Shown here in pieces: positions 46,973 to 56,710 of a stretch of 64,000 nt of DNA. The notes below the pieces were generated by a model that saw only the letters and a program-made list of their open reading frames with translations, searched no databases and had not been told where the DNA came from. The translations under genes and the position numbers were made by a program. Every line of letters starts with the position of its first letter. Position 1 is the first letter of the stretch. Origin of the DNA: Hormiphora californensis (taxonomy: Eukaryota > Ctenophora > Tentaculata > Cydippida > Pleurobrachiidae); the NCBI GenBank assembly GCA_020137815.1, contig CM035350.1, positions 6,285,697 to 6,349,696 on the forward strand, given 5' to 3'.

Positions 46973-49900
46973 TAGAGAGGGGGATAGAGAGATGGATTGG
47001 TAGTTTATCGGCCACAGTCCACAAATGTAGAACACACAATTGCAGACCGGCTACAACATACAACAAGCATCAACACTCTCAACAGAAACAATATTGCAAG
47101 CTTGCCTGATATGTCCATCAGAGACTGTTAGAAATAATGGAGATGAGTTCAGATATGATAATATGAAAAGTGGCACAGTGAATCATGGCATGATAACACG
47201 CATAGCGCGCATTACTAAATATGATGTGTGATCACTGATCACACACTGACTAAATACGGCATAAATATGAAGACTGAAGTGTGAAGTTGTAATTAACAGC
47301 AAGATAGAAACTGAAGTGAGTGTTTAATTAATCAGAGAAACGCTGCAGCAGCTGTGCGGCGCCTTTACCAATAGTGCACAGTTGGTTTGACACAGAACTG
47401 TGCACTGTCCAGCCCACCCCCTGCATACTACAGTAGTAAGCAGGGGGTGGGTTGCACATTGCACAGTTCTGTGGCGCCCCAATATCGAGGCACTACTGGA
47501 TAACCAACAAAGCCATGGCTACTACTACTACTACTACTACTACTGTAGTCTGATAATGGGTGTGTCTGGTGAAAGCAGGGGGAGGCGGCAGTGGATCATT
47601 ATACCATACAGGGTAAACTAACGCTTTCAAAGTTTTATCATGCATCAGTCAGCTCATACTGAAAACCAGAGAGCCCGTTCTATAGATATTATAGTGTGGT
47701 TATTATAGTAGCAGTTGTGTAATGTAACGAGTCTTTAGACCACAATTGTATATAGACGCGATACTCTTGGACCAATTATTATTATCAGTGAGAACAAATA
47801 AAGGGAGAACCATAACGGAGAGACAGGACCAACTTACTGCATATGTCTCCATCGCGTGAAGTAGAAGAGGTAGAGGAGCCGCTGGTAGATCCAGCTTTAC
47901 GCGGAGGTTTCTTTCTCATCAACACCGGGGATACACTCTCCCTGAGGGCAGCCGTGTATTAGCAGGAGATCTAGAGCATAGCGTGCGAGGAGATAGAGAG
48001 ATGAGAATAGAGAGGTAGAGACGAAGAGAGAGATGTAGAGAGAGGGTATAGGGAGGTACTCGCTCCTCTCTTATCTTCTCCTCCTTTTTCTTCTCTTCTC
48101 TATCTCTCCCCTCTCTTCCCCTCCGCCGGGGCTCTCGCCCCTCTCTCGTCTCTCTCTTCTCTCTCGGTTCTGATGCGCCTTGGGCCCTTATCATGGAAAT
48201 GATCATAGTACCAGGTGGGAAGGGTGAAGCAGTCACCCCTTCACTACCAGCCGTGCGAAGAGGGGATGGCATCACCAACAGGTGGAGAGGTGCCAATAAT
48301 AAAACTTACGTGTTTTGTACGATGTCACTCTCATAGTAAGCCTTTGGGGAGGGAGGTGACTTGTTTCCTGCTGTCTCTCTCAACAGATCTACCTCATCTT
48401 CCTTCTCTCTCCTGCTGGACCCCGCTTTCTGATCCTTCACGACGGGGGAGGATGAGACTTATGGGGAGACACTGACCCAGGGATGCTTCCTCCATCATAT
48501 GATCCTTATCCTCCAGACTGGAATCCATGTCAGTTAGTTTGGGTGGCGGGCTGGTGAGGTCTAGGTGTTCGGAACTGCCCCTCTTGATGAGGTGTTCACT
48601 GTGCAGGTTCTCCTCACTAGCCCACTCCCCGGGAGAGAGGGGTGGTGACTGGGGCAGGAGGGAGGTGGCTGAGAGAAGAGGTGATCAGGGGGATCTTCAT
48701 CGCCATCTAGTTCATCCCCTGATTGTTCCTCTGGAACCCGCTCCAGGTTAGATGTCAACTCTCTGAAAAGGGGGATGAGGTAGAATACACATCCAAATAC
48801 TTTTGCGATACTAACACCTATCATTTTATGCCTACACTTGTCTGCAACTGTAGGGGTAACAACGTCAACAACCAAATACACCTCATATCGCCAACTATGA
48901 ACTAACCATGATACATTCCCCTCCTTACCTTCTCTATTCCTATCCCTGCTACTCCGTCGAATGGATTGGTCAAATCCCCTCAACTCCCCGGTGGGATTAG
49001 TAAAAAAGGTCCTGCCTCCCAGAGCCTAAAAAGTGGACCCCTTCCTCTGTCGGGGGTCGACACACCCCTTTTGAGTTCTTGAGAGAGACCGGCTGGGTTT
49101 CCGGGGTTGTTTTACACTAGGGGGGGATTTTAATGAAGGGGGGGTGAGAGGGGGTGAGGGGGAATGTTTCAGAAATTTATTCCCCCCCCACCACACTGAG
49201 AATTGTGAGAGGGTCGAGAAAGTCCCCCATATAATTAATAACCCTTAAACAATGGGTCAAAAACCCCCCCCTAAATACCCCCTTAAAAAAAAAATTGGGA
49301 AAACCCCCACTTTTTGAATCCCATCCGCTCCACTTTTCCCCCTCCCCCCCACATACCTAACACCTGAACCCACCAAAATAAGCGGGAACCACCACCCCCA
49401 TTCCAGACCCCCCATGGACAGAATTAATTTTATTTTTTGCACCCCAAAAACCTTAAACAAAACCCCTTCCCCACCCCCACCACCCCTTCCCCTTTTTAAA
49501 ACCGGGGGGGTCTTCCTTTTCTCCGTAAAAGGGTTATTTGGGGCTCAAAAATTAAAACCCTAAAAGGGGGGGATTTCCCCTAACACTACTCCGGGCCCCC
49601 CCCCAAAAATTCATCCTTTAAACCCCTCCCCCCCCCCCCCCTCAAAAAAGGGGGTGTTAGCCGGGGGAAGAAAAGTTTGTTTAGGGGCTCAGAAATTTGG
49701 GAAACCGTGTCAAAAGGGGGAGTTTTTAAATACGAAACACAGCGGAGGTCTCTCTTCCGGTGGGTGTTCCGAGTTGAGGCTAGGCAAAATTTCCCAGATT
49801 GTGTACCTCGTTCTGATACTCTGGACACCCGCACTGAAAAAGTTTCTTGATCACATCAACACAACCCACTAGGGACATCAGGGTGAAAACCCCGGGGCCA

Positions 49901-50626
49901 AACACCAAAAATTCATTTGATCACATTATTTTGGTTCATGTCGTTACTTACTGTATGGTGCGGGTTTGCAGTGAGCACTGAGCAGCTCCAACTTGAACCA
50001 TGGGATATAACCGGCTCGCTGACACTGAAAATAAGGGAGATGTCATGCCCAGTCATGATCATGTGATCATATGATATATACGCCCCCTTCGAGGGTACGC
50101 CTTCAAACATCTCTATTCCTTTGCGCCGACCCTATCCTTCCCGCCGCCCCCCGTCGGTACTTTAATGCGTGCCTCCCGGTCTTTTCTTGGTGATTATGGG
50201 ACCAGCTCCCCCCCATTTGTTGAGGGGTTTTGGGCCCCTCCTTAAATTTGACCCTCGCCCTTTCTGGGTTTTTTTAAGGGGGGGGGTCGTTTTTCAGGGG
50301 AAAACTCCTTAATACGTATATAGGGGGGGGGGTCGAAATACAATCCCGCCTTCCAATCTACTTCACACACACAGGTAGTTGATTAATAATACACACACAC
50401 ACACTCACGTGACACGATGGCAGCGAGTTTGTCTGCAGAGTGGGCGGCACTCAGTTTCTGGGCCACATCCATGGGAGTCTGGCCGTGTACGTTCCGAATG
50501 GTGGTATCAGCACCATGCTCACACAGAAGGGTCGTTACCTCCAATCTACCATGGAGAACTGCCTCGTGCAGGGCGGTACCACTAGTGCTCTCTCTGTTCA
50601 CATTATACCCCTGTTTTATCAACATC
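42674..50626 (-). CDS. Ankyrin-repeat, proline-rich adaptor, Caskin-like (partial model)
   Basis: Probable signalling scaffold. Exons readable on the minus strand: 50626-50409, 50024-49952, 48762-48310, 47941-47838, 45425-45334, 44020-43925, 43679-43582, 43178-42894 and 42758-42674 (stop at 42676). The first carries two ankyrin repeats (TSGTALHEAVLHGRLEVTTL, then HGQTPMDVAQ), closest from memory to the last repeats of Caskin/ANKS1. Downstream are acidic, Ser/Pro-rich segments, an SH3-ligand stretch IPPPVAPKPK, tandem VEKPxACEP units, and the C-terminus VFDDLESMFDEFSKEMDSF, resembling the conserved Caskin end. SH3 and SAM domains were not found; they may lie in unreadable 49.0-50.3 kb sequence. 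The 48762-48310 exon needs two compensating one-base shifts in C/G runs (near 48635 and 48440). The 5' exons are missing, so the true start is unknown. Confidence 0.6.
43195..43275. repeat. 22-base tandem repeat
   Basis: Four units of GTTAGAAGTGTGGAACAGTA type just outside the 43178 exon border of the ankyrin-adaptor gene. A different short repeat (CTAGACACGCCCCC / CTAGACATGAGACACACCCC) follows at about 43415-43530. Confidence 0.85.
45575..45660. repeat. 32-base tandem repeat
   Basis: Three units of CTGCAGAGAGGGGG-TCGGAGAGGGTGTAG type within an intron of the ankyrin-adaptor gene. Confidence 0.85.
46130..46258. repeat. (GA)n microsatellite
   Basis: GA tract of about 60 pure bases with degenerate GA/CGA flanks, in an ankyrin-adaptor intron; a second lies at 46911-46970. 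Confidence 0.95.
46896..46972. repeat. (GT)n-(GA)n compound microsatellite
   Basis: Short (GT)n followed directly by about 60 bases of (GA)n. Confidence 0.95.
47391..47473. repeat. Hairpin with 34-base arms
   Basis: Arms 47391-47424 and 47440-47473 pair with three mismatches around a 15-base loop that is itself self-complementary (TACTACAGTAGTA). It lies in an intron of the ankyrin-adaptor gene. A (TAC)n run follows at 47520-47545. Confidence 0.85.
49020..50340. other. Low-quality sequence with inflated homopolymers
   Basis: Poly-C, poly-G and poly-A runs of 6-14 bases are far more frequent here than in the surrounding sequence, in a milder form of the 34.8-36.2 kb block. One short exon (49952-50024) still reads, but I suspect missed exons of the ankyrin-adaptor gene in this stretch. 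Confidence 0.65.
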
Positions 50627-51130
50627 CTGATAGGATGAGCAGGGGTTAGGGATGAGCAGGGGTTAGGGTTTTTTTTTTGTTTTTATGAGTCACTTAGCCA
50701 CACACTGAGCAAACCGCATACCGCCCGGGTATGGGTTACTATGGCGCTAAGGGGTTAGGATTAATCATGAATAATAAACGTTGGATTGTTCATCGGAGCG
50801 TGGACACAGTGTCATGCGACTCAAAATAAACGGGAGATCTGCAGTATCTAGCTCATTGTTAGATCTTTGTTAGAGATGAATGACTCGCTGAAGAGCTGTG
50901 ATTATATATCTCCGGGGGAGAGTAGTAGTGAAGTGAACAAAAACAGAGTCATAGTAAGGGTGATGTTTGTTTATGTGAGAGGGAGGATATTTTAATATGG
51001 GGGTTATTAGGTTAATAATATGCGGGGAGCAATGGAATGATAGAATATTGGGACGGAAGGAGAAAGATTAATTGGACTGTAAGTTTTTTGTAACCAATGA
51101 CCGGACAAGAAAGTTCTTTCCATCCCTATC

Positions 51131-51164
51131 TCTTTTTCTCTCTCTCTCTCTCACTCTCTCCTTC

Positions 51165-51246
<82 letters not shown>
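51131..51246. repeat. (CT)n microsatellite
   Basis: About 115 bases of CT with two interruptions at the left end, bordering the A-poor block on its right. Confidence 0.97.
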
Positions 51247-51249
<3 letters not shown>

Positions 51250-52265
51250 CATCCCTCTCTCGTCTCAGCATCTATCTCCCCATCGACGTCTCGTCTAGCT
51301 CGTCTCTGTCTCGTCGACATCTGGTCCTTCTTCGCATCATCTCTCTCCCTCGTTGTTCAGACCTCTAATGGGTCATCTCCTCCTCTCGTCGTTGCGAGGT
51401 GCGTCCCCTGTTCCCCGCGGTCGCCCCCCCCTAGTTGCTCTCCCATTCTCTCCGTTCGGTGTCGGTTCTGCTACCATCTCTTCCAGTGCTCACTGTCCTG
51501 CGGTCCGTTTGGTGGGTTCGTCTCTGTCTTCTCTAGATCGGGTGGTTGGTCAAGGCGGGGGGGGGTTTGTCGTTCACGTCGTCTGCGGGAGGGAGGGATT
51601 GGCTGCTCGGTTGATCTTCAGTAGAGTCGTGGCTTCCTCTACGGTCCTTCGCTCCACGGTCTTTGCAACTGCTTCTGTCAGTGGGGTCGTCTGGAGGTTC
51701 TTCGTCTCAGTCGCCGTGACTGCCGGGTTTCCTCTCTTTCTGCTTGCGGTGGGTCTGTGGGCTCTGGTCTCTCTCTCGTCTGGTCGTGCTTAAACTCTTC
51801 TTTTTGGTCACCGGTCTGTGTTCTCCTCGGTTTACGTGCGCTCTGCCGTGGACCGTCGAATCGCTCGGCCCGGCGGGTTAGCTTAATCTCTGGTCGATCT
51901 CTCTCGGTGCGGTCTCGTCTTCTCTTATGATGGAGTATTCGCTTTCGGGGGGCTCTTAAGGGCCGGTGCGTTCGTGCCGACGGATTTCGTTCTCGTCCTC
52001 TCGTCCGGGTCTCTGCGTCGGGCGTGGGCTACGTGCTTGCTGTGCAGGTGGTTCTCGTGCGGGGGCATGAGTGGTTTGTACATTGCGTTCTGTGGGGGAG
52101 TTTTGAAGCAGTCGTTCGTGTTGGGGTTTCGGGGTCTTGGGGTAGTTGGCTCCGGTGGGTTAAGAGTGTCTTTCGTGGGTGTGGCGTCCTCTCGGCGTGC
52201 TCCCTTCTTCTAGGCTCCGGGTGGAAAGGGGACCCTACTCTCTCCCACTTCAGGAGTGTATATAT
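51247..52265. other. A-poor, strand-asymmetric block of unknown nature
   Basis: About 1 kb beginning exactly at the end of the CT tract in which A makes up only about a tenth of the plus strand while T, G and C are all common; composition returns to normal near 52265. It has many TCGTCT-like words and no recognisable protein in any frame. The 147-codon frame at 51353-51793 is Val/Ser/Arg-rich without motifs. It may be UTR-like or a retroelement segment, or an old diverged CT expansion. Confidence 0.5.
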
Positions 52266-53735
52266 CAAGCCGTCAACACAGTCTGAAAGTTAGGTGCTGA
52301 CAGAACGTGTGATCCAGGTAGCAGTGAAACACCTAGTGACGTAGTGAAGTGATGTAGTAGTGTGACGAATGACGTGTTAACAGGGTTTGGGCCTATTGCC
52401 CGAATGAAGATCGAAATTACGCTATCAGCTGTTGGTGAGCAGCTGCAATCTATTAATCCGGGTTACATCTTACATTCCCTTTCTCATCCTCTTCATCCTT
52501 TGTCTAAAACCCACCATAATAATACAACTGGTAGTTACCACTAGCTCTATCTCATGATGATCAATGAGAGTCCAATAACTACTAATTAGGCGACTCCAAT
52601 CGTCTAGTAATTGATATTCGTCATTTAACAATGACTTTGAACTTTCCGACCAACCAATCTCTCTCTATTATGGCATAAGACATATTGGGACGTTGCGGGG
52701 CCCCTTTACTGAGCATTGATATGCCCATCACCAGGTGTGTCACTAAATTCAATATGATTGTAATATCATATTTTACACTAAAGCCCCTTCGATTTTATTT
52801 TGCAATCACACTTTACTTGGTGGTCGTCTCCCCCTTCCTTCTCTATGTACCGGTCAACTAGTATGATTTGTGAACACACAAAAACTTGCCTTGTTGGACC
52901 CTATCTCTATGCGTAAAGGAGGGTTAGAACATAACATCTATCTATCTACGGAGTGCCTGGGCTTGCCAACGGCAAGCCCACAGGGGACTATCGCAAAGCG
53001 ATATCGCCGGCACTAGGAGAATAGCCCCCTCCCCTCCCCCACCATCAGGAACTGACCACAGGACAGGTTCGCATTATAGGTGGCTTCGGGTTCGGGAGGG
53101 TAAACTCCTTCGATAGTCGCAGGATATTGATTCTTCTTTCCTATGAGTTTTGGATCTTTGACTCTATCTCCCTGCGACAGGCGGGGATGAGTTCTTCTAA
53201 TCTTTATCTCGGTTCTTGAGTTTATTTGCTTTCTCTATTAGCTTGATGGCTACCGCAGTGTGGATTATCATCGTTTTGCCTAGGTCTTTGTATGAAGTTT
53301 TGCCGCTTAGTCTCATTCTCTCCGTTTCCAGGATTTCATAGAACATAACATGTGTCAAGTTAACTGCACATGTGCGAGTTAGATCACAACCCCACCGTGT
53401 TTTTCTGCTTACTATATCGGGTAGGAGCTCAGCGTCCCGCCCTGCTAGATCGATCTAATGTATTGCAGCTGTATACACTGCAAGACCTCAATTTTGCCGC
53501 TGTTCCAGTCTTTAGTTATCCCGATAAAAACATCGCTATGTATAACCCTGCAGTACTGTTGTATTTGGGCCATGTTGTCCCGCAGAATTGACGCCACGTT
53601 GAACGCTGTTTTCGGTAAACCAACACTCATCTCTTGCTCACACCACCGCCTTTGTTCTTCCCTTTTCATTGTGTGATATTGATTATTAGATGTGGCCCAA
53701 AGCTTCCGATAATCACAATTTAATTAGTTCACGCG
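52266..53735. other. Gene-free stretch with a dispersed repeat
   Basis: Contains at 52912-52935 a copy of a repeat (core GTAAAGGAGGGTTAGAACATAACA) also found at 19885-19910 and, reversed, at 10227-10251. AGAACATAACA also recurs at 53341-53351, close to the end of what may be the same insertion (about 52912-53351). No gene recognised. Confidence 0.5.
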
Positions 53736-53910
53736 CAATGTTTGGATCTGTTAACATCTCTGAGACGCTGTACGATGCCGACCCGACCTTCTACACCCCA
53801 CCTACCTACTACACCCTATCAGTCCTGTACACCCTGGCACTCCTTATTAGCACCATTACCAACATCTGGATACTCCTGACACCCCAACCCCAAAATAAAA
53901 ACCATGAGTC
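53736..53910 (+). pseudogene. Orphan exon-like segment with one membrane helix
   Basis: The frame from 53738 reads an Asn-glycosylatable, acidic N-terminus followed by a hydrophobic helix (YTLSVLYTLALLISTITNIW) and a polar segment, then joins retroelement sequence. It resembles the first transmembrane helix of a receptor or a small membrane protein, but nothing follows it. I cannot name it. Confidence 0.25.
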
Positions 53911-53919
53911 AACCAGGTT

Positions 53920-54520
53920 GAGTTTGTCGATGCCATTCGGCTCAGATACGGCTTCCACTTCCCGGACCTGATAGGGAAATGCGGCTGTGGGGCACAAAAC
54001 ACCAGTGACCACGCCTTGATCTGCAAGGTTGGAGGCTTTGATATGTGGAGAACATGACCACCTTCGGGATACCCTAGCCGATATCCTTCGGTATGCGGGA
54101 TTTAAACCCGTTAACACTGAACAGCCAATGTTGCCCTGTGACGGATTCAACCTGCCAATCAGTGCAAATATCAAAGCTGAAGCACGAATGGACATAGTCT
54201 GTCGTGGCTTATGGTCTGACATGCAGACCAGTTTCATGGATGTACGGGTTTTCCATCCTAATGCCCCATCCTACCTGAAGATGCCCATCACGAAACTGTA
54301 AAAACAGCACCAAAATCAGAAGAAACTTGCCTATATGCGAAGGGTGCAAGAAGTGGAGCAGGGTTCCTTCACGCCCTCGTATTTCCAAGTCGGGAGGTTT
54401 TGCCGGAGAAGTAGGGAAGGTTTTGGAGCGAGCGGCCAGGAAGATCTGTGACAGGCACAAGGAGAGTTACGCTGAAACATGTCCTTCATCCGAGAAAAGA
54501 CACGATTCAGTTTGTTAAGA
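53920..54520 (+). pseudogene. Retrotransposon C-terminal fragment
   Basis: Broken frames read EFVDAIRLRYGFHFPDLIG, a CGCG...HALIC zinc-knuckle-like motif, HDHLRDTLADILRY, then ARMDIVCRGLW and FMDVRVFHPNAP, and finally an EVEQGSFTPSYF segment. This is the C-terminal region of a reverse-transcriptase element widespread in invertebrate genomes; the DI...DVRV pair may be the remains of a restriction-like endonuclease site. Frame shifts near 54040, 54300 and 54390 and the absence of an RT domain show that it is dead. It differs from the LINE in ACTR1. Confidence 0.75.
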
Positions 54521-54720
54521 TCAACTCTTGTTGCGCTTCGGGAACCCAGAGAAGGGTTGTCCCAGTCAGTGTGGAAGATGTAGACTTTCGAGACAAGTGA
54601 GCAGAGAGAGGGAGTATGAGAGTATGACGGTGTGTGGGTAATTTATTATAATGTTTTTCCTTTTCGACTTTCGGTTTTTTTGGCATTTTTAAACTTTATT
54701 TTTCGTTTTTTGAGATTTCG

Positions 54721-54826
54721 AGTCATGCACAATCAAGTCACGCCCACCAATCACAGCTCAGAACGCGTGGAGTGCTTCGCGCGTTCTGAGCTGTGATTGG
54801 TGGGCGTGACTTGATTGTGCATGACT
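54721..54826. repeat. Perfect 47-bp-arm palindrome with 12-base loop
   Basis: Arms 54721-54767 and 54780-54826 are exact reverse complements. Such perfection suggests a very recent insertion or active maintenance. No coding content. Regions flanking it show normal complexity. Confidence 0.95.
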
Positions 54827-55789
54827 TGAACATTTCCGAGGGGCCTCATCTTTTTTTTTCTTGAAGTTGAAAAGCGCTCTCGCCTCCCTTATCCCGCGGG
54901 GCTAGCGGCGTTTGCCAAGAAGAAGCGTTCCTTCCACCGATTTAGACGGTCGAGACGGGTTAGCCGTTAAGGCTGTCCGTTAGGGTTAGGTTAGGGCTTT
55001 GTTTGGGGTTATAGGTTAGTCACTAACTACCGTATAGCTTACAAGAAAGAAGCGTTATGTATTATGTATACAAGATTTGATAATAATAATAATAAACTAA
55101 CCGTTAGTGCTATCGATTATCTATCAATACCGTTTAGTTTACTCTATTTGGCCATGTGGTAGCGTGGCTATTCCGGTTGAAAAGTCGTACCTATTAACTT
55201 GTAACAGTGCTGGAAACAGGAATTGAGGTTGAATTAAATTGCATTAAAGTAAGAAGTGCTCATATCGGTGTCAGAGACAAGCTGAACTCTGAAGTGAAAC
55301 GAATTGTTACGAGCGAGTAATCACAAGACAGGGGTGTCAGGTGTCTTCGCTAATAATTCAGATTTTTTATTAATTCACGAACCCCAACTACTAATTCAGA
55401 TGGACTGTATTAATTTTATCCTCCGTCTTGCCAGTAAATCGATCAATGATTGTATGTGAGAGTGAATGTAGTTTTTTGTTACGGTGTGCGAAGACTTGCC
55501 TGTGTGGCGTTAGGAGGAGGATGGCTAAACCCCCGTTTATGGTGGGGGCTGTGCCCCACACCCCCTTTAGGGCCCGGGCACTAACCAGTGCTATGATATG
55601 TACAATTAACTGCTGCTTAAAATTTTTGGAGGAAATGTCTAACCTTCATTTAATTTATGGCCATGATTGTACTCTGTAGTGTTCAAGGACGTCATAGTGT
55701 TCTAGTGTAGCCTAGTATTCTAGTGTCCCCACTCCCCATTGCAATTGGTAGTTTTGACTAAACCTCGCACCTAATAGGAACGAATCGTG
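54827..55789. other. Upstream region of ATP5MC
   Basis: Contains a telomere-like phrase near 54980 (GTTAGGGTTAGGTTAGGG) and a copy (about 55110-55190) of a dispersed repeat also found at 61745-61830. Position 55777 ends an acceptor-like CACCTAATAG 12 bases before the ATP5MC ATG. No gene recognised. Confidence 0.55.
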
Positions 55790-56303
<514 letters not shown>

Positions 56304-56710
56304 GCAGTGTGTCACAACATTTCGGACGATCCTATCATGAGAGAGAGTAATTTATTATGAAGGTTTTATAAGTAGCTTGTTTTCTCTATACATAACGCTC
56401 TATTAAGTTTCTTCGTGGAATAGATTTGTATATCGCTGTGTGAGTTTATGTGTTACAATTTGAGAGGCCATAATGATATAAGTAATCTGTTGTTTTCGTC
56501 CTCGTCCCCACTTCCACTATCTTCTATTCAACCCACTATAACACCCACATCCCCTTATCCTTCCACCTATCCCACTATAGTGGGAATTGGGATAGGACAT
56601 AGGAGGGAATGGGTTGATTAGAAGATAGTGCACTATCGTCTAATCAACCCATTCCCTCCTATGTCCTATCCCACTATCAAGTATCAACCCGTTCCCTCCT
56701 GATATAGCGG
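56304..56710. other. Gap between ATP5MC and RRM-RS gene
   Basis: The 407-base spacer contains the ATP5MC 3' end and a long hairpin (56589-56672) about 40 bases upstream of the next start codon. A CTCCTGATATAG acceptor-like site ends at 56707, three bases before that ATG. Confidence 0.6.
56589..56672. repeat. 84-base palindrome with no loop
   Basis: Arms 56589-56630 and 56631-56672 are 42 bases each with a single mismatch. A smaller palindrome CCCACTATAGTGGG adjoins on the left (56571-56584) and a partial third copy of the arm (ATCAACCCGTTCCCTCCT) follows on the right. Confidence 0.92.

Noticed and set aside
51353-51793. 147-codon frame in the A-poor block
   Set aside because: Its openness follows from the shortage of A (few stop codons), and the translation has no domain.
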